DNA from: RGIG1681 sp045650505 | GTDB taxonomy: Bacteria; Bacillota; Clostridia; Christensenellales; UBA1242 | Length of the DNA stretch: 64,000 bases | Assembly (NCBI GenBank): GCA_045650505.1 | Contig: JAZRRE010000031.1 | Coordinates: forward strand, 1 to 64,000 | Reading direction: 5' to 3' | Shown: in pieces, positions 51,551 to 59,803 of the stretch | Numbering within the stretch: the first letter of the stretch is position 1 | Layout of the letters: the number at the start of each line of letters is the position of its first letter | Position numbers and translations under genes: made by a program | Notes under the pieces: model-generated | Seen by the model: the letters and a program-made list of their open reading frames with translations, nothing else | What the model was told of the DNA's origin: nothing | Database searches by the model: none

Positions 51551-51599
51551 ATCCCAAACAGTCATTATCGCAAGATAAATCCTGCTTGGGATTTTTTTT
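51551..51599 (+). terminator. Terminator 2 after tuf, same internal-loop motif
   Basis: Outer stem ATCCCAA-A-CAG (51551-51561) / CTG-C-TTGGGAT (51582-51592); 3x3 internal loop TCA (51562-51564) / ATC (51579-51581); inner stem TTATC / GATAA; GCAA tetraloop. T8 follows. Every element sits exactly 100 bases after its counterpart in terminator 1. Confidence 0.85.
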
Positions 51600-51628
51600 G
51601 TGCTGAAAATTGTGGTTTGTTAAAATTA

Positions 51629-51657
51629 TTGTAAAAATAAATTGTTTATTGTATAAT
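51629..51657 (+). promoter_or_regulatory. Promoter of the ART-like/HD gene
   Basis: TTGTAA (51629-51634), 17-base spacer, TATAAT (51652-51657). Confidence 0.65.
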
Positions 51658-51711
51658 TAATATAATGAAAGGTGTGTGCCTTTCAAATTGCTAAATATAC
51701 GGGAGAATATT

Positions 51712-53457
51712 GTGGCAAATAAGAAAATTGATGAAATTTTAACAAGGAAACAAGAAAGGCAAATCGCATTTCAAAATGCCGTTGATGTTTTGGTGAGATT
51801 GAATGCATTGATTCCAGCTGAATCGGTAACTCTTTATCACGGTAGGGCAAGCAAACCAGAAGAAGTGAATGAGTGGCAAGTTGATGCGGCTTATCAAAAT
51901 GCAGGCAAACAAGCAGACCACAACAATCTTAATATCATAAACGGATTGTCAACTTCACCAAAACTTGAAGATGCTTCAAAATATGCTCGTGGCAGAGCAC
52001 GTGATTTGAATAGAATGGCAATTGAAAATGGAAAAGAACCTACGTTTGTGCCTGAATATTATGAAATTAAGCCATCATCTCCGGGGCTTTATATTATCAA
52101 TAATTTTGACTTCAAAGTATCAAATTTAACTGATGATGAAAGAAAAGAATATTATTCAGCACTCAATATTTTTATAAATTATGAGCCGACTGAACTTGCT
52201 CCTGTTAGGTTTGAATATAGGCGAACAGCGGGGGCGGTTTATCAATTATTAAGTGAAAGACTAAATCAAAAAATGAATGATTATGATGCGGGTGTTGGCA
52301 CTGAAAGATTGCTTTCAAAGACCGATATTGAAAGCACACAAAATGAGTTATTTCAAATGGGTTTTAAAATAAATTTGTCAACACTAACAACTGAAATTGC
52401 TGGGGCATTAAATGCAAGAGAACTTCTTGCTGTTAACCCAGGAGAGTTGGTTTCACGGTTGGCTTTTAGAGATAACAGAGCACAAGATGAAATTGCTGAA
52501 GGTGTTATTAGAATCAAGACTAATGATGGAAAAACCTATAAAGTTCCGGTTAACAGTGAGTATGTTTCTTCGTGGCTTGCAAACAACCATATTATTGGTG
52601 TATCAAAAGATGTTTTCGGAACAGATATAAACAATTGTTTTATGTTTGACCTTGAAAAAATCAACACTGAAAAGGCACTTGGTGATAGGCTTCAAAGCAT
52701 AATTTCTGAATTTGGAGCTTTTGCTGATGTTGTTAAAAATGGCATACAAGATGAGCAATTACAATTGTTTTTAGAAAATTCTTCGCCAGAAGAAACAATG
52801 GAAGTGTTTAGAGCAGAGCCAAAGTTTAAAACAAATTTTGATTATTGGTCGGGTGTGTGGGAAAGGTTTTCGATTGGTGAACACACTGAAACCACAATGC
52901 GTGTGTTTGAAGATTCATTTGCAAGAACCACCCCAAAAGAAATTGCACCATTTGTAAAAATGGCACTTGCCTGCCACGATATTGGAAAGGGAGTGATTAA
53001 CAATTCAATAATGAATGCACACAACAAACTTGCTGCTATTGATGAAGAAACTTCAAGAGTTGCAGGCGAGTTTTGTAACTATTATAATATGAGTGAGAGT
53101 GTGAAAAATATGCTTATTTTTGCAATTGTAGAAGGGCAGAAATACACATCACAGTATTACATTCACAAAAGAAAAGATGCATTTAAAAAGCTTGAAGAAA
53201 GATGCTGTGAAGTGCTTGCTGAAAATTTGAAACGCAAGCCAACAGAGGCAGAAATTTTGGGGTTTGTTAAGATTTGCAAGATTATTCAAAACTGCGATAG
53301 TGGGGCTTATACAAGGTATGGAATCACACGTGATGAGAAAACGGGAAAGTATTATAGAAACGGAAATGATATGTTCACAAAATCATTCCACATTCCAACT
53401 GATATACGAAAAAGAGCACAATATATGATTGAGCCCGATGAACCGCAAAACAGATAA
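51712..53457 (+). CDS. ADP-ribosyltransferase-like and HD-domain protein
   Basis: 581 residues from a GTG start (GGGAGAATATT before it; the longer frame starts before the ribosome binding site). Residues about 38-130 resemble an ADP-ribosyltransferase fold: SVTLYHGRAS (41-47, Arg/His-Gly strand), GLSTSPKLEDASKYA (78-92, STS-type strand plus helix), and PEYYEIKPSSPGLYII (114-130), where the E-x-x-E could hold the catalytic Glu. Residues about 385-520 look like an HD phosphohydrolase: His391 (GEHTETTMRVFE), then CHDIGKGVIN with His422-Asp423, and further conserved helices. The middle links them. Soluble, no signal peptide. Both domain calls come from motif reading only; the combined function is unknown. 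Confidence 0.62.
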   Translation: MANKKIDEILTRKQERQIAFQNAVDVLVRLNALIPAESVTLYHGRASKPEEVNEWQVDAAYQNAGKQADHNNLNIINGLSTSPKLEDASKYARGRARDLNRMAIENGKEPTFVPEYYEIKPSSPGLYIINNFDFKVSNLTDDERKEYYSALNIFINYEPTELAPVRFEYRRTAGAVYQLLSERLNQKMNDYDAGVGTERLLSKTDIESTQNELFQMGFKINLSTLTTEIAGALNARELLAVNPGELVSRLAFRDNRAQDEIAEGVIRIKTNDGKTYKVPVNSEYVSSWLANNHIIGVSKDVFGTDINNCFMFDLEKINTEKALGDRLQSIISEFGAFADVVKNGIQDEQLQLFLENSSPEETMEVFRAEPKFKTNFDYWSGVWERFSIGEHTETTMRVFEDSFARTTPKEIAPFVKMALACHDIGKGVINNSIMNAHNKLAAIDEETSRVAGEFCNYYNMSESVKNMLIFAIVEGQKYTSQYYIHKRKDAFKKLEERCCEVLAENLKRKPTEAEILGFVKICKIIQNCDSGAYTRYGITRDEKTGKYYRNGNDMFTKSFHIPTDIRKRAQYMIEPDEPQNR

Positions 53458-53486
53458 AATCTAAAAATAAACAAAAGGAGAAAATT

Positions 53487-53786
53487 ATGGAAATTATTAT
53501 TTATTTAATTGTTTTAGCTGTTGTTTTATTCGTAAATCATCTTATTGCTAGAATGTTTTTTGATATTGCTGAAAGAAAAGGACATCATGAAAAGAAATAT
53601 TATTGGCTTTCATTTTGGCTTGGTGCTGTGGGATATATAATGGTTGCAGCGCTTCCTGATATGTTTGCACGTCCACAAAAAGAAGTTCAAAATATTGAAA
53701 ATGAAAATACAAAAACAACAGAAACAAAAACAGAAGAAATTAAAGAAAAATCAAATTTATTAGATATTTTTAAAACTGACAATTAA
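53487..53786 (+). CDS. Small membrane protein (99 aa)
   Basis: Unknown function. Two hydrophobic stretches, IIIYLIVLAVVLFVNHLIARMFF (about 3-25) and YYWLSFWLGAVGYIMVAALPDMF (about 38-60), flank a charged loop (ERKGHHEKK). A polar, Lys/Glu/Thr-rich cytoplasmic tail follows (about 61-99). The ribosome binding site AAAAGGAG is strong. It starts 29 bases after the ART-like/HD gene with no terminator between, so it probably shares that transcript. It ends at a terminator. Similar short two-TM proteins with polar tails occur widely, so no role can be assigned. Confidence 0.72.
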   Translation: MEIIIYLIVLAVVLFVNHLIARMFFDIAERKGHHEKKYYWLSFWLGAVGYIMVAALPDMFARPQKEVQNIENENTKTTETKTEEIKEKSNLLDIFKTDN

Positions 53787-53816
53787 AAAAAGGCTGGAAT
53801 TTTCCAGCTTTTTTTG
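53787..53816 (+). terminator. Terminator after the small membrane protein
   Basis: Stem GCTGGAA (53793-53799) / TTCCAGC (53802-53808) with A-run and T-run. Confidence 0.85.
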
Positions 53817-53866
53817 TGCAAAAAACTATGGTATTTTGTTGTAAATGTTATTAAAAAATAACACTA

Positions 53867-53895
53867 TTGACAAATAAATTGGTGTATGGTATAAT
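53867..53895 (+). promoter_or_regulatory. Consensus promoter of the first helical-hairpin gene
   Basis: TTGACA (53867-53872), exactly 17 bases, TATAAT (53890-53895); the leader holds a short GTGG/CCAC hairpin (53906-53918). Confidence 0.88.
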
Positions 53896-53936
53896 GGTTA
53901 TATATGTGGGGAATCCACACTCAAGGGGAGAAATTT

Positions 53937-54578
53937 ATGATTAACGAAAACGCATATTTGTTTTTAAGTGAAGAAAGTGTTAGTGAATTAGACAAATCTA
54001 AAGGAGCAATGTTGTTGATTCATTATCCAACATATATTGAAGCTTATAAAAAAGAAATTGAAAGACTTGAAAAAAGCAAAGAACCACATAATCTTGAATT
54101 TGAGGGTCTTAAAAAAGGTATGGAAGACTTGTCTAAACTTCCACTCACTCAAAGACTTTTCAGTGCAAAGAGAATTAGAGAAGAAAAGCAAGCTTATGTG
54201 ACAAAGATTCAAGCAATTGCAAATGAACTTGCAAACATTGATACACTTATTGCTGATTACACTCTTTATATTTATGAAGCAAGTCAAGAAATCAATGCAT
54301 TTGTTCATGCACTCGGCAATATCAATGTTGACCCAAAAGATGTTGTTGCTGCTTACCATGAAATCAAGGCAAGATTAGAAGCAAAAGAAAAGGGAATCGA
54401 TATTTCTGCTGCTTCACCTATTGTTGAAGAAGTTGTTGCTCCTGCAGAAGAAGTTAAAAAATCAGCACAACCAAAAACAACAGGAACAAAAGAAGCAAGA
54501 CTTTCACCAAGAGAAAAGTTTGAAAGAAGACTTGCAAGAACAAAAGAAATTCAAGAAAAATCACAAAGACAACAATAA
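53937..54578 (+). CDS. Coiled-coil hypothetical protein 1 of 3 (213 aa)
   Basis: Helical protein of unknown function. Two long helices (about 22-58 and 72-125) flank a short LPLTQRLFSAKRIREEKQAYVTKI segment, whose RLF-x-x-K-R-I core recurs in the next two small genes. After about residue 150 comes a disordered Ala/Pro/Glu/Lys-rich linker and a basic tail (ARLSPREKFERRLARTKEIQEKSQRQQ). I start at 53937 because AAGGGGAG lies directly upstream. It is monocistronic, with its own consensus promoter and terminator. It has no membrane segment. Confidence 0.76.
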   Translation: MINENAYLFLSEESVSELDKSKGAMLLIHYPTYIEAYKKEIERLEKSKEPHNLEFEGLKKGMEDLSKLPLTQRLFSAKRIREEKQAYVTKIQAIANELANIDTLIADYTLYIYEASQEINAFVHALGNINVDPKDVVAAYHEIKARLEAKEKGIDISAASPIVEEVVAPAEEVKKSAQPKTTGTKEARLSPREKFERRLARTKEIQEKSQRQQ

Positions 54579-54618
54579 TGCAATAAAAGGGAGTGCAAAT
54601 TATATCAAACAAAAAACA

Positions 54619-54650
54619 AAATCAACCCGAAAGGGTTGACTAGTTTTTAT
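54619..54650 (+). terminator. Terminator after helical-hairpin gene 1
   Basis: Stem TCAACCC (54622-54628) / GGGTTGA (54633-54639) with GAAA tetraloop, then T5. Confidence 0.82.
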
Positions 54651-54663
54651 TTTACGGAGATTT

Positions 54664-55176
54664 ATGAAAGAAAAAAATTTAGAAATAAGCTTGCTTACAA
54701 GCGTTACAAGTGTAAAAGAACTTGATGAAATTCCAGAAGTGAAACTTGTTGTGTTTGGTCCTGAAAGACACAGACAAATGATTTTAGACTATAACAATAT
54801 GATTGCTAACTATGGAACAATCAATGTTGAAATTAAAGAAAAAGAAGATGAGCTTTTTAACCTTCAATCAATAAATGGAATTTATAGGCTTTTCAAAGGC
54901 AAAAAAATTGATGAGAGAATTGCTGTTTTAGAAAGAGAAATTGAAGAAGCTGAAAAAGATAAAAAAGGTCTTGATTTATTGGTTGAAGAAGCTTTAAAAT
55001 GCATTCAAAGATTTGAAGAAGAAATGAAAGAAGCAGCAAAGTCAGTCTTGCTTAAATATGGTTTGACCGACAAAGAATTTGTTAGTGCTTACAACAAGGC
55101 AAAAAGGGAACTTATCTTTAAAACAAGAAAAGCACAACCTGATGAAGCTCAAAGTGAAGCACCACAAAAAGAATAA
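54664..55176 (+). CDS. Coiled-coil hypothetical protein 2 of 3 (170 aa)
   Basis: Helical protein. After a 35-residue N-terminal part (SLLTSVTSVKELDEIPEVKLVVF), a helix (about 38-70) leads to INGIYRLFKGKKIDERIAVLEREIEEAE, with the same RLF-x-x-K-x-I element as its neighbours, then a second helix and a basic-acidic tail. The ribosome binding site is ACGGAG, rather weak. It follows a terminator by 14 bases, so its transcription either reads through or uses a promoter that I cannot place. No function is known. Confidence 0.72.
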   Translation: MKEKNLEISLLTSVTSVKELDEIPEVKLVVFGPERHRQMILDYNNMIANYGTINVEIKEKEDELFNLQSINGIYRLFKGKKIDERIAVLEREIEEAEKDKKGLDLLVEEALKCIQRFEEEMKEAAKSVLLKYGLTDKEFVSAYNKAKRELIFKTRKAQPDEAQSEAPQKE

Positions 55177-55179
55177 GAT

Positions 55180-55205
55180 AAATGGGCGGAAGCTCATTTT
55201 TTATT
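55180..55205 (+). terminator. Terminator after helical-hairpin gene 2
   Basis: Stem AAATGGGC (55180-55187) / GCTCATTT (55192-55199) with one G-U pair, then T's; it overlaps the promoter that follows. Confidence 0.72.
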
Positions 55206-55232
55206 GATAAGCATAGCAAAAAATGTTATTAT
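55204..55232 (+). promoter_or_regulatory. Promoter of helical-hairpin gene 3
   Basis: TTGATA (55204-55209), 17-base spacer, TATTAT (55227-55232). Confidence 0.65.
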
Positions 55233-55259
55233 AAAAATGCAAAAACAAAGGAGGGCTTT

Positions 55260-55622
55260 ATGTCGAGAATGATAGATATTGAATATAGTGCTTCTCAACT
55301 TATATCAAACTGCAACGAAGAATTATCTCACATAAGGTCTGATATAAACAGCAAAGAGAGAAACCTTGCAGCCTTGGAAAAGCGTTCAGGAATGGATAAA
55401 CTTTTTCATATGGGCGAAATAAAAAGAAAAAAAGAATTGCTTACAAGAGAACTTGATGACCTTAAAAGAAAGCTTGCCATTGTTGAAAAAGAACGAGAAT
55501 ATTATGTTAGATGGGGAACAAAAATTCCTGAAGGTGAAGCTGGAAAAGAAATGCGTAAACTTTATGAGACAAGGGTTGAAAAACTTGATATTTTAACAAT
55601 GATAGAATGTGGACTTATGTAA
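55260..55622 (+). CDS. Coiled-coil hypothetical protein 3 of 3 (120 aa)
   Basis: Helical hairpin of unknown function. A first helix (about 8-44) with ASQLISNCNEELSHIRSDINSKERNLAAL, then SGMDKLFHMGEIKRKKELLTRELDDLKRKL with the K/RLF-x-x-x-x-I element shared with the two preceding genes, and a second helix to about 85. The tail is short (EAGKEMRKLYETRVEKLDILTMIECG). I start at 55260 because AAAGGAGG lies six bases before that ATG; the frame upstream runs into the promoter. It has its own promoter and terminator. Confidence 0.76.
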   Translation: MSRMIDIEYSASQLISNCNEELSHIRSDINSKERNLAALEKRSGMDKLFHMGEIKRKKELLTRELDDLKRKLAIVEKEREYYVRWGTKIPEGEAGKEMRKLYETRVEKLDILTMIECGLM

Positions 55623-55656
55623 AAACACACCGAAGACTTTGCGGTGTGTTTTTTGT
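55622..55656 (+). terminator. Terminator after helical-hairpin gene 3
   Basis: Stem AAACACACCG (55623-55632) / CGGTGTGTTT (55642-55651), then T's. From here to 55790 I see only A/T-rich sequence. Confidence 0.85.
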
Positions 55657-55790
55657 TTGCTAAAAATAAAATTGAGCAAAATTTTAAATTTTGAAAAAGA
55701 CAAAATTTTTATGGTCAAGTTGCACAAATTTGTTTTGGTAACAATATGTCAAAAAATTCACATAAATGCACAAATTTTCAGGGAAAAATA

Positions 55791-55819
55791 TTGACACTCT
55801 TTGACATTAGTGGTATTAT
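55791..55819 (+). promoter_or_regulatory. Promoter of rpoBC
   Basis: TTGACA (55791-55796), exactly 17 bases, TATTAT (55814-55819). Confidence 0.8.
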
Positions 55820-55825
55820 GTAGTA

Positions 55826-56008
55826 GCATACCCTAACTATTGTTGAGAGTCCGTCTATTTTGGCTTTAGTTATGGTTATATAAGTCATAAGTGTAGGTGG
55901 ATTGCTGGCTTTAGGTCTTATTTTTCCAGCAGTTGCACAGAATCGACTATCTTCTTGACTTGCTCGAAAATTTTTACTTAATCAAATAAAATGACTATTT
56001 AAAATTTT
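55826..56008 (+). promoter_or_regulatory. Structured leader of rpoBC
   Basis: About 185 bases before rpoB. ACCCTAACTA near 55830 pairs with TAGTTATGGT near 55868 apart from one mismatch, and GCTGG / CCAGC pair around 55903-55932. No open reading frame or terminator is inside. No rplJ/rplL genes precede it, so the leader could carry the control that normally comes from an L10-type leader, but this is inference. Confidence 0.45.
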
Positions 56009-56021
56009 TATGGAGGACTAC

Positions 56022-59000
56022 ATGAGTAGCATTAACCAAAAAGTCAAATTAGAAAAATTCGGTAATACTGAAAGATACAAATTTGGTAAGATTAAAGAGG
56101 TTAAGGAGATTCCATATCTTGTTGAAGTTCAAAAAGATAGTTATCAAAGCTTCATAACAAAAGGTATTCGCGACGTTCTTCGCGATTTTTCTCCAATCAC
56201 TGATACTGACAACTTGAATCGTTCAGATGCTAGAGAAGACAACACAGATGCTCGTGTTGAGCTTTACTTTTTAGAGCACACACTCGAAAACAAGCCAAAA
56301 TATACCGAAGCAGAATGTAAATCAAGAGATGCAACATACGCTGCTCCACTTAAAGTTAAAGTGAGATTGGTTTACAAAGAAACAGGTGAAGTCGTTGACC
56401 AAGAAGTTTATATGGGTGATATTCCTATTATGACTGACAACGGTTCATTCATCATCAACGGTGCTGAAAGAGCAATCGTTAGCCAACTTGTTAAAAGCCC
56501 TAGCGTTTACTGCTCACAAGGCGTAAACAAAGCAGGTAACTTCGTTACTGAAACAGACATCATTCCTGCACGTGGTGCTTGGATTGAGTTTGAAGAAGAC
56601 AATAACGGAATCATTTGGGTTCACGTTGACCGTTCAAGAAAAATGGTGGGTACAATCTTCTTAAGAGCACTTGGTATTTCAAGTGATGAAGAACTTTTAG
56701 AAATGTTCGACAACGACCCATCAATCGTTAAAACAATCGAAAAAGACCCTACAAAATCTATGGATGAAGCTTTGATTGAAATTTCAAAGAGACTTCGCCC
56801 AGGTGAAGTTTTCAACCTCAAAGCTATCAAGAAAGATTTAGAAAAGAGATTCTATTCAACACGTAGATATGATATCACAGGTGTTGGTAGACACAAATTT
56901 AACCAAAAATTAAGTTTAGCAACAAGAATTGAAGGCAGAACTCTTGCTGAAGATATCGTTATCAACGGTGAAGTTTACGCAGCAGCAGGCGAAGTGCTTG
57001 ATGAAGAAAGAGCAATGTTTGTTCAAAACGCTGGTGTTAACAAAGTTGCTGTTGAAGGCAAACTTTCAAAATTCTATGTTCTTGGCAACAATCGTGTTGA
57101 CCTTAAAGCATACACAGGTTTAGATGCTGACAAACTTGAAATTGATGAACTTGTTCACCTTCCTACACTTCTTGAAGTGTTAAAAGGCAAGAAAACTATT
57201 GCTGAAAAAGAACAAGCAATCGTTGAAAATCGTGATGAGCTTCTTGGTCGCCACGTATTCTTTGATGATATTTTATCAGCAGTTAACTATCACCTTTGCA
57301 TTAAGCAAGGTCTTGGAAGCCTTGATGATGTTGACCACCTTGGCAACCGTAGAATCAAGACTGTTGGTGAACTTTTACAAGCACAATTCTTTATTGGAAT
57401 GGCAAGACTTGAAAGAGTTATCTCTGAAAGAATGCAAGTTCAAAATGTTGAAGAAATCAGCCCTAGCACTTTAATCAATGTTAGACCTGTTTCTGCAGCA
57501 ATTCGTGAATTCTTTGGTTCAAGCCAAATGTCACAATTTATGGAACAAACAAACCCAATCGCTTCTCTTACACACAAGAGAAAGGTTTCATCTATTGGAC
57601 CTGGTGCGTTAACAAGAGAAAGAGCAGGCTTTGATGTTCGTGACGTTCACTATACACACTATGGACGTCTCTGTCCAAACGAAACTCCTGAAGGTCAAAA
57701 CATCGGTCTTATCAACTCACTTGCAACTTATGCAAAAATTGATAAATATGGCTTCGTTGAAGCACCATATAGAAAGATTGATAAAGAAACCGGAAAGGTT
57801 ACTGACGAAGTTGTTTATATGACAGCTGATGTCGAAGAAAAATATGTTATTGCGCAAGCAAACGAAGACCTTACTGAAGATGGCAAACTTTTACACGAAA
57901 AAGTTACTTGCCGTAAGAAAGGTGAAATCGTGGAACTTCCAAGAGAACAAATCGACTTCATCGATGTTTCTCCAAAAGAACTTGTTTCTATTGCTACAAC
58001 ACTTGTTCCATTCATTGAAAACGACGATACAACTCGTGCGATGATGGCTTCAAACATGCAACGTCAAGCTGTTCCACTTTTAAAAACAGAAGCTCCTATC
58101 GTTGGCACAGGCACAGAACACAAGATTGCTGTTGACTCTGGTGTTATGGTTGTTGCTAAAAACGATGGTATTGTTAAATATGTTTCAAGTGAAAAAATTA
58201 TCATTGAAACAAAAGATGGTGAAGATGTTTATGTTCTTATCAAGTTTGTTCGTTCAAACTCTGGAACATGTATGCGTCAAAAACCAATCGTTGAACATGG
58301 TCAAATGGTTAAAGCAGGTGATGTTCTTGCTGATGGTCCATCAACAAACAATGGTGAACTTTCAATCGGTAAAAACATTCTTGTTGCATTCATGCCATGG
58401 GAAGGATACAACTTCGATGACGCGATTTTGATTTCAGATGAACTCGTTGAAGATGATGTCCTCACTTCTATCCACATTGAAGAATATGAGCAAGATGCTC
58501 GTGACACAAAACTTGGACCTGAAGAAATCACAAGAGATATTCCAAACATTGGTGAAGATGCTCTTGTTAACCTTGATGAAAATGGTATCGTTAGAATCGG
58601 TGCTGAAGTTACCACAGGTGACATTTTGGTTGGTAAGGTTACACCAAAAGGTGAAACAGAACTTACTCCTGAAGAAAGACTTCTTCGTGCTATCTTTGGT
58701 GAAAAAGCTAGAGAAGTTCGTGACACATCTCTTCGTGTTCAACACGGTGAAGGTGGTATTGTTGTTGACGTTAAAGTGTTCACTCGTGAAAACAAAGACG
58801 AACTTGCAACCGGCGTTAGCAAACTTGTTCGTGTTTACATCGCTCAAAAGAGAAAAATGAGCGTTGGTGACAAGATGTCAGGTAGACACGGAAACAAGGG
58901 TGTAGTTTCAAGAATCCTTCCAAAAGCAGATATGCCATTTATGGCTGATGGAACTCCTGTTCAAATTCTTTTGAACCCACTCGGCGTTCCTTCGCGTATG

Positions 59001-59330
59001 AATATTGGTCAGCTTCTTGAAGTTCACTTGGGCTTTATTTGTAAAGCTCTTGGCTGGAAGATTGCAACACCTGTATTCGACGGTGCTAAAGAATCTGATA
59101 TTCAAGAATTATTTAGAGAAAACAACTTCCCAGAAGATGGAAAAATCCAACTTTATGATGGAAGAACAGGTGAACCATTTGAAAACAGAACCACTGTTGG
59201 TATCATGTATATGTTAAAACTTCACCATCTTGTTGTTGATAAGATGCACGCTAGATCAACCGGACCTTACTCACTTGTAACTCAACAACCTCTTGGTGGT
59301 AAAGCACAACTGTGGTCAAAGATTTGGTGA
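56022..59330 (+). CDS. rpoB: RNA polymerase beta subunit, N-terminal part (frameshifted)
   Basis: Beta subunit of RNA polymerase. Landmark regions include NGAERAIVSQLVKSPSVY, the rifampicin pocket around GSSQMSQFMEQTNP (residues 499-525), GLINSLATYAKI, NILVAFMPWEGYNFDDAILISDELV and KMSVGDKMSGRHGNKGVVSRI, and the frame then reaches PLGGKAQ. There the family continues FGGQRFGEMEVW, but this frame reads LWSKIW and stops at 59330. The missing end is open in the +1 frame from about 59311. The start at 56022 has GGAGG five bases upstream (within TATGGAGGACTAC). It is first of rpoBC. Confidence 0.93.
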   Translation: MSSINQKVKLEKFGNTERYKFGKIKEVKEIPYLVEVQKDSYQSFITKGIRDVLRDFSPITDTDNLNRSDAREDNTDARVELYFLEHTLENKPKYTEAECKSRDATYAAPLKVKVRLVYKETGEVVDQEVYMGDIPIMTDNGSFIINGAERAIVSQLVKSPSVYCSQGVNKAGNFVTETDIIPARGAWIEFEEDNNGIIWVHVDRSRKMVGTIFLRALGISSDEELLEMFDNDPSIVKTIEKDPTKSMDEALIEISKRLRPGEVFNLKAIKKDLEKRFYSTRRYDITGVGRHKFNQKLSLATRIEGRTLAEDIVINGEVYAAAGEVLDEERAMFVQNAGVNKVAVEGKLSKFYVLGNNRVDLKAYTGLDADKLEIDELVHLPTLLEVLKGKKTIAEKEQAIVENRDELLGRHVFFDDILSAVNYHLCIKQGLGSLDDVDHLGNRRIKTVGELLQAQFFIGMARLERVISERMQVQNVEEISPSTLINVRPVSAAIREFFGSSQMSQFMEQTNPIASLTHKRKVSSIGPGALTRERAGFDVRDVHYTHYGRLCPNETPEGQNIGLINSLATYAKIDKYGFVEAPYRKIDKETGKVTDEVVYMTADVEEKYVIAQANEDLTEDGKLLHEKVTCRKKGEIVELPREQIDFIDVSPKELVSIATTLVPFIENDDTTRAMMASNMQRQAVPLLKTEAPIVGTGTEHKIAVDSGVMVVAKNDGIVKYVSSEKIIIETKDGEDVYVLIKFVRSNSGTCMRQKPIVEHGQMVKAGDVLADGPSTNNGELSIGKNILVAFMPWEGYNFDDAILISDELVEDDVLTSIHIEEYEQDARDTKLGPEEITRDIPNIGEDALVNLDENGIVRIGAEVTTGDILVGKVTPKGETELTPEERLLRAIFGEKAREVRDTSLRVQHGEGGIVVDVKVFTRENKDELATGVSKLVRVYIAQKRKMSVGDKMSGRHGNKGVVSRILPKADMPFMADGTPVQILLNPLGVPSRMNIGQLLEVHLGFICKALGWKIATPVFDGAKESDIQELFRENNFPEDGKIQLYDGRTGEPFENRTTVGIMYMLKLHHLVVDKMHARSTGPYSLVTQQPLGGKAQLWSKIW

Positions 59331-59754
59331 AATGGAAGTTTGGGCTCTTGAAGCTTATGGTGCTTCTAACATTCTCCAAGAAATGCTCACAGTTAAATCA
59401 GACGATGTTGTTGGTCGTCTTAAAACATACGAAGCCATTGTTAAAGGTGAAAACATCACCGAACTTGGTATTCCTGAATCATTCAAAGTTCTTATCAAAG
59501 AACTTCAAGGTCTTGCACTTGATATTAAAGTGCTTACTGAAGACAAACAAGAAATTGGTCTTAAAGATTTAATGGAAGATGATAGAGATATTCCAGAACC
59601 AATTAGAAACAAGCCAAACAGAAACGAACAAGAAGTTGAAGTTGAACTTGGTTCTTCGGTTGAAGACCTCATTTCTAACGACCTTGCTGGTGATTCAAAA
59701 GTTATCGATAATGATGACGCTGGAAGCCTTTTTGACTTCGATGACGACTTATAA
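59293..59754 (+). pseudogene. rpoB: 3' part of rpoB in a shifted frame
   Basis: From Cys-Gly-Gln-Arg-Phe (59311 on), this frame reads CGQRFGEMEVWALEAYGASNILQEML, VKSDDVVGRLKTYEAIVKGEN, then SFKVLIKELQGLALDIKVL, which is the standard RpoB C-terminus, and ends in an acidic tail (SLFDFDDDL). The codons before 59311 are antiframe of the N-terminal part. Compared with CAA-TTY-GGT-GGT-CAA expected for AQFGGQ, the window has two bases fewer. It is not an independent gene. Confidence 0.88.
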
Positions 59755-59803
59755 TAAGCGACTTTAAATAAAACTTTTTAGATAATAAATTAAGGGGAAA
59801 GAT

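Noticed and set aside
59332..59754. An independent gene after rpoB
   Set aside because: Its sequence is the conserved C-terminal part of RpoB, so it is the second half of a frameshifted gene.
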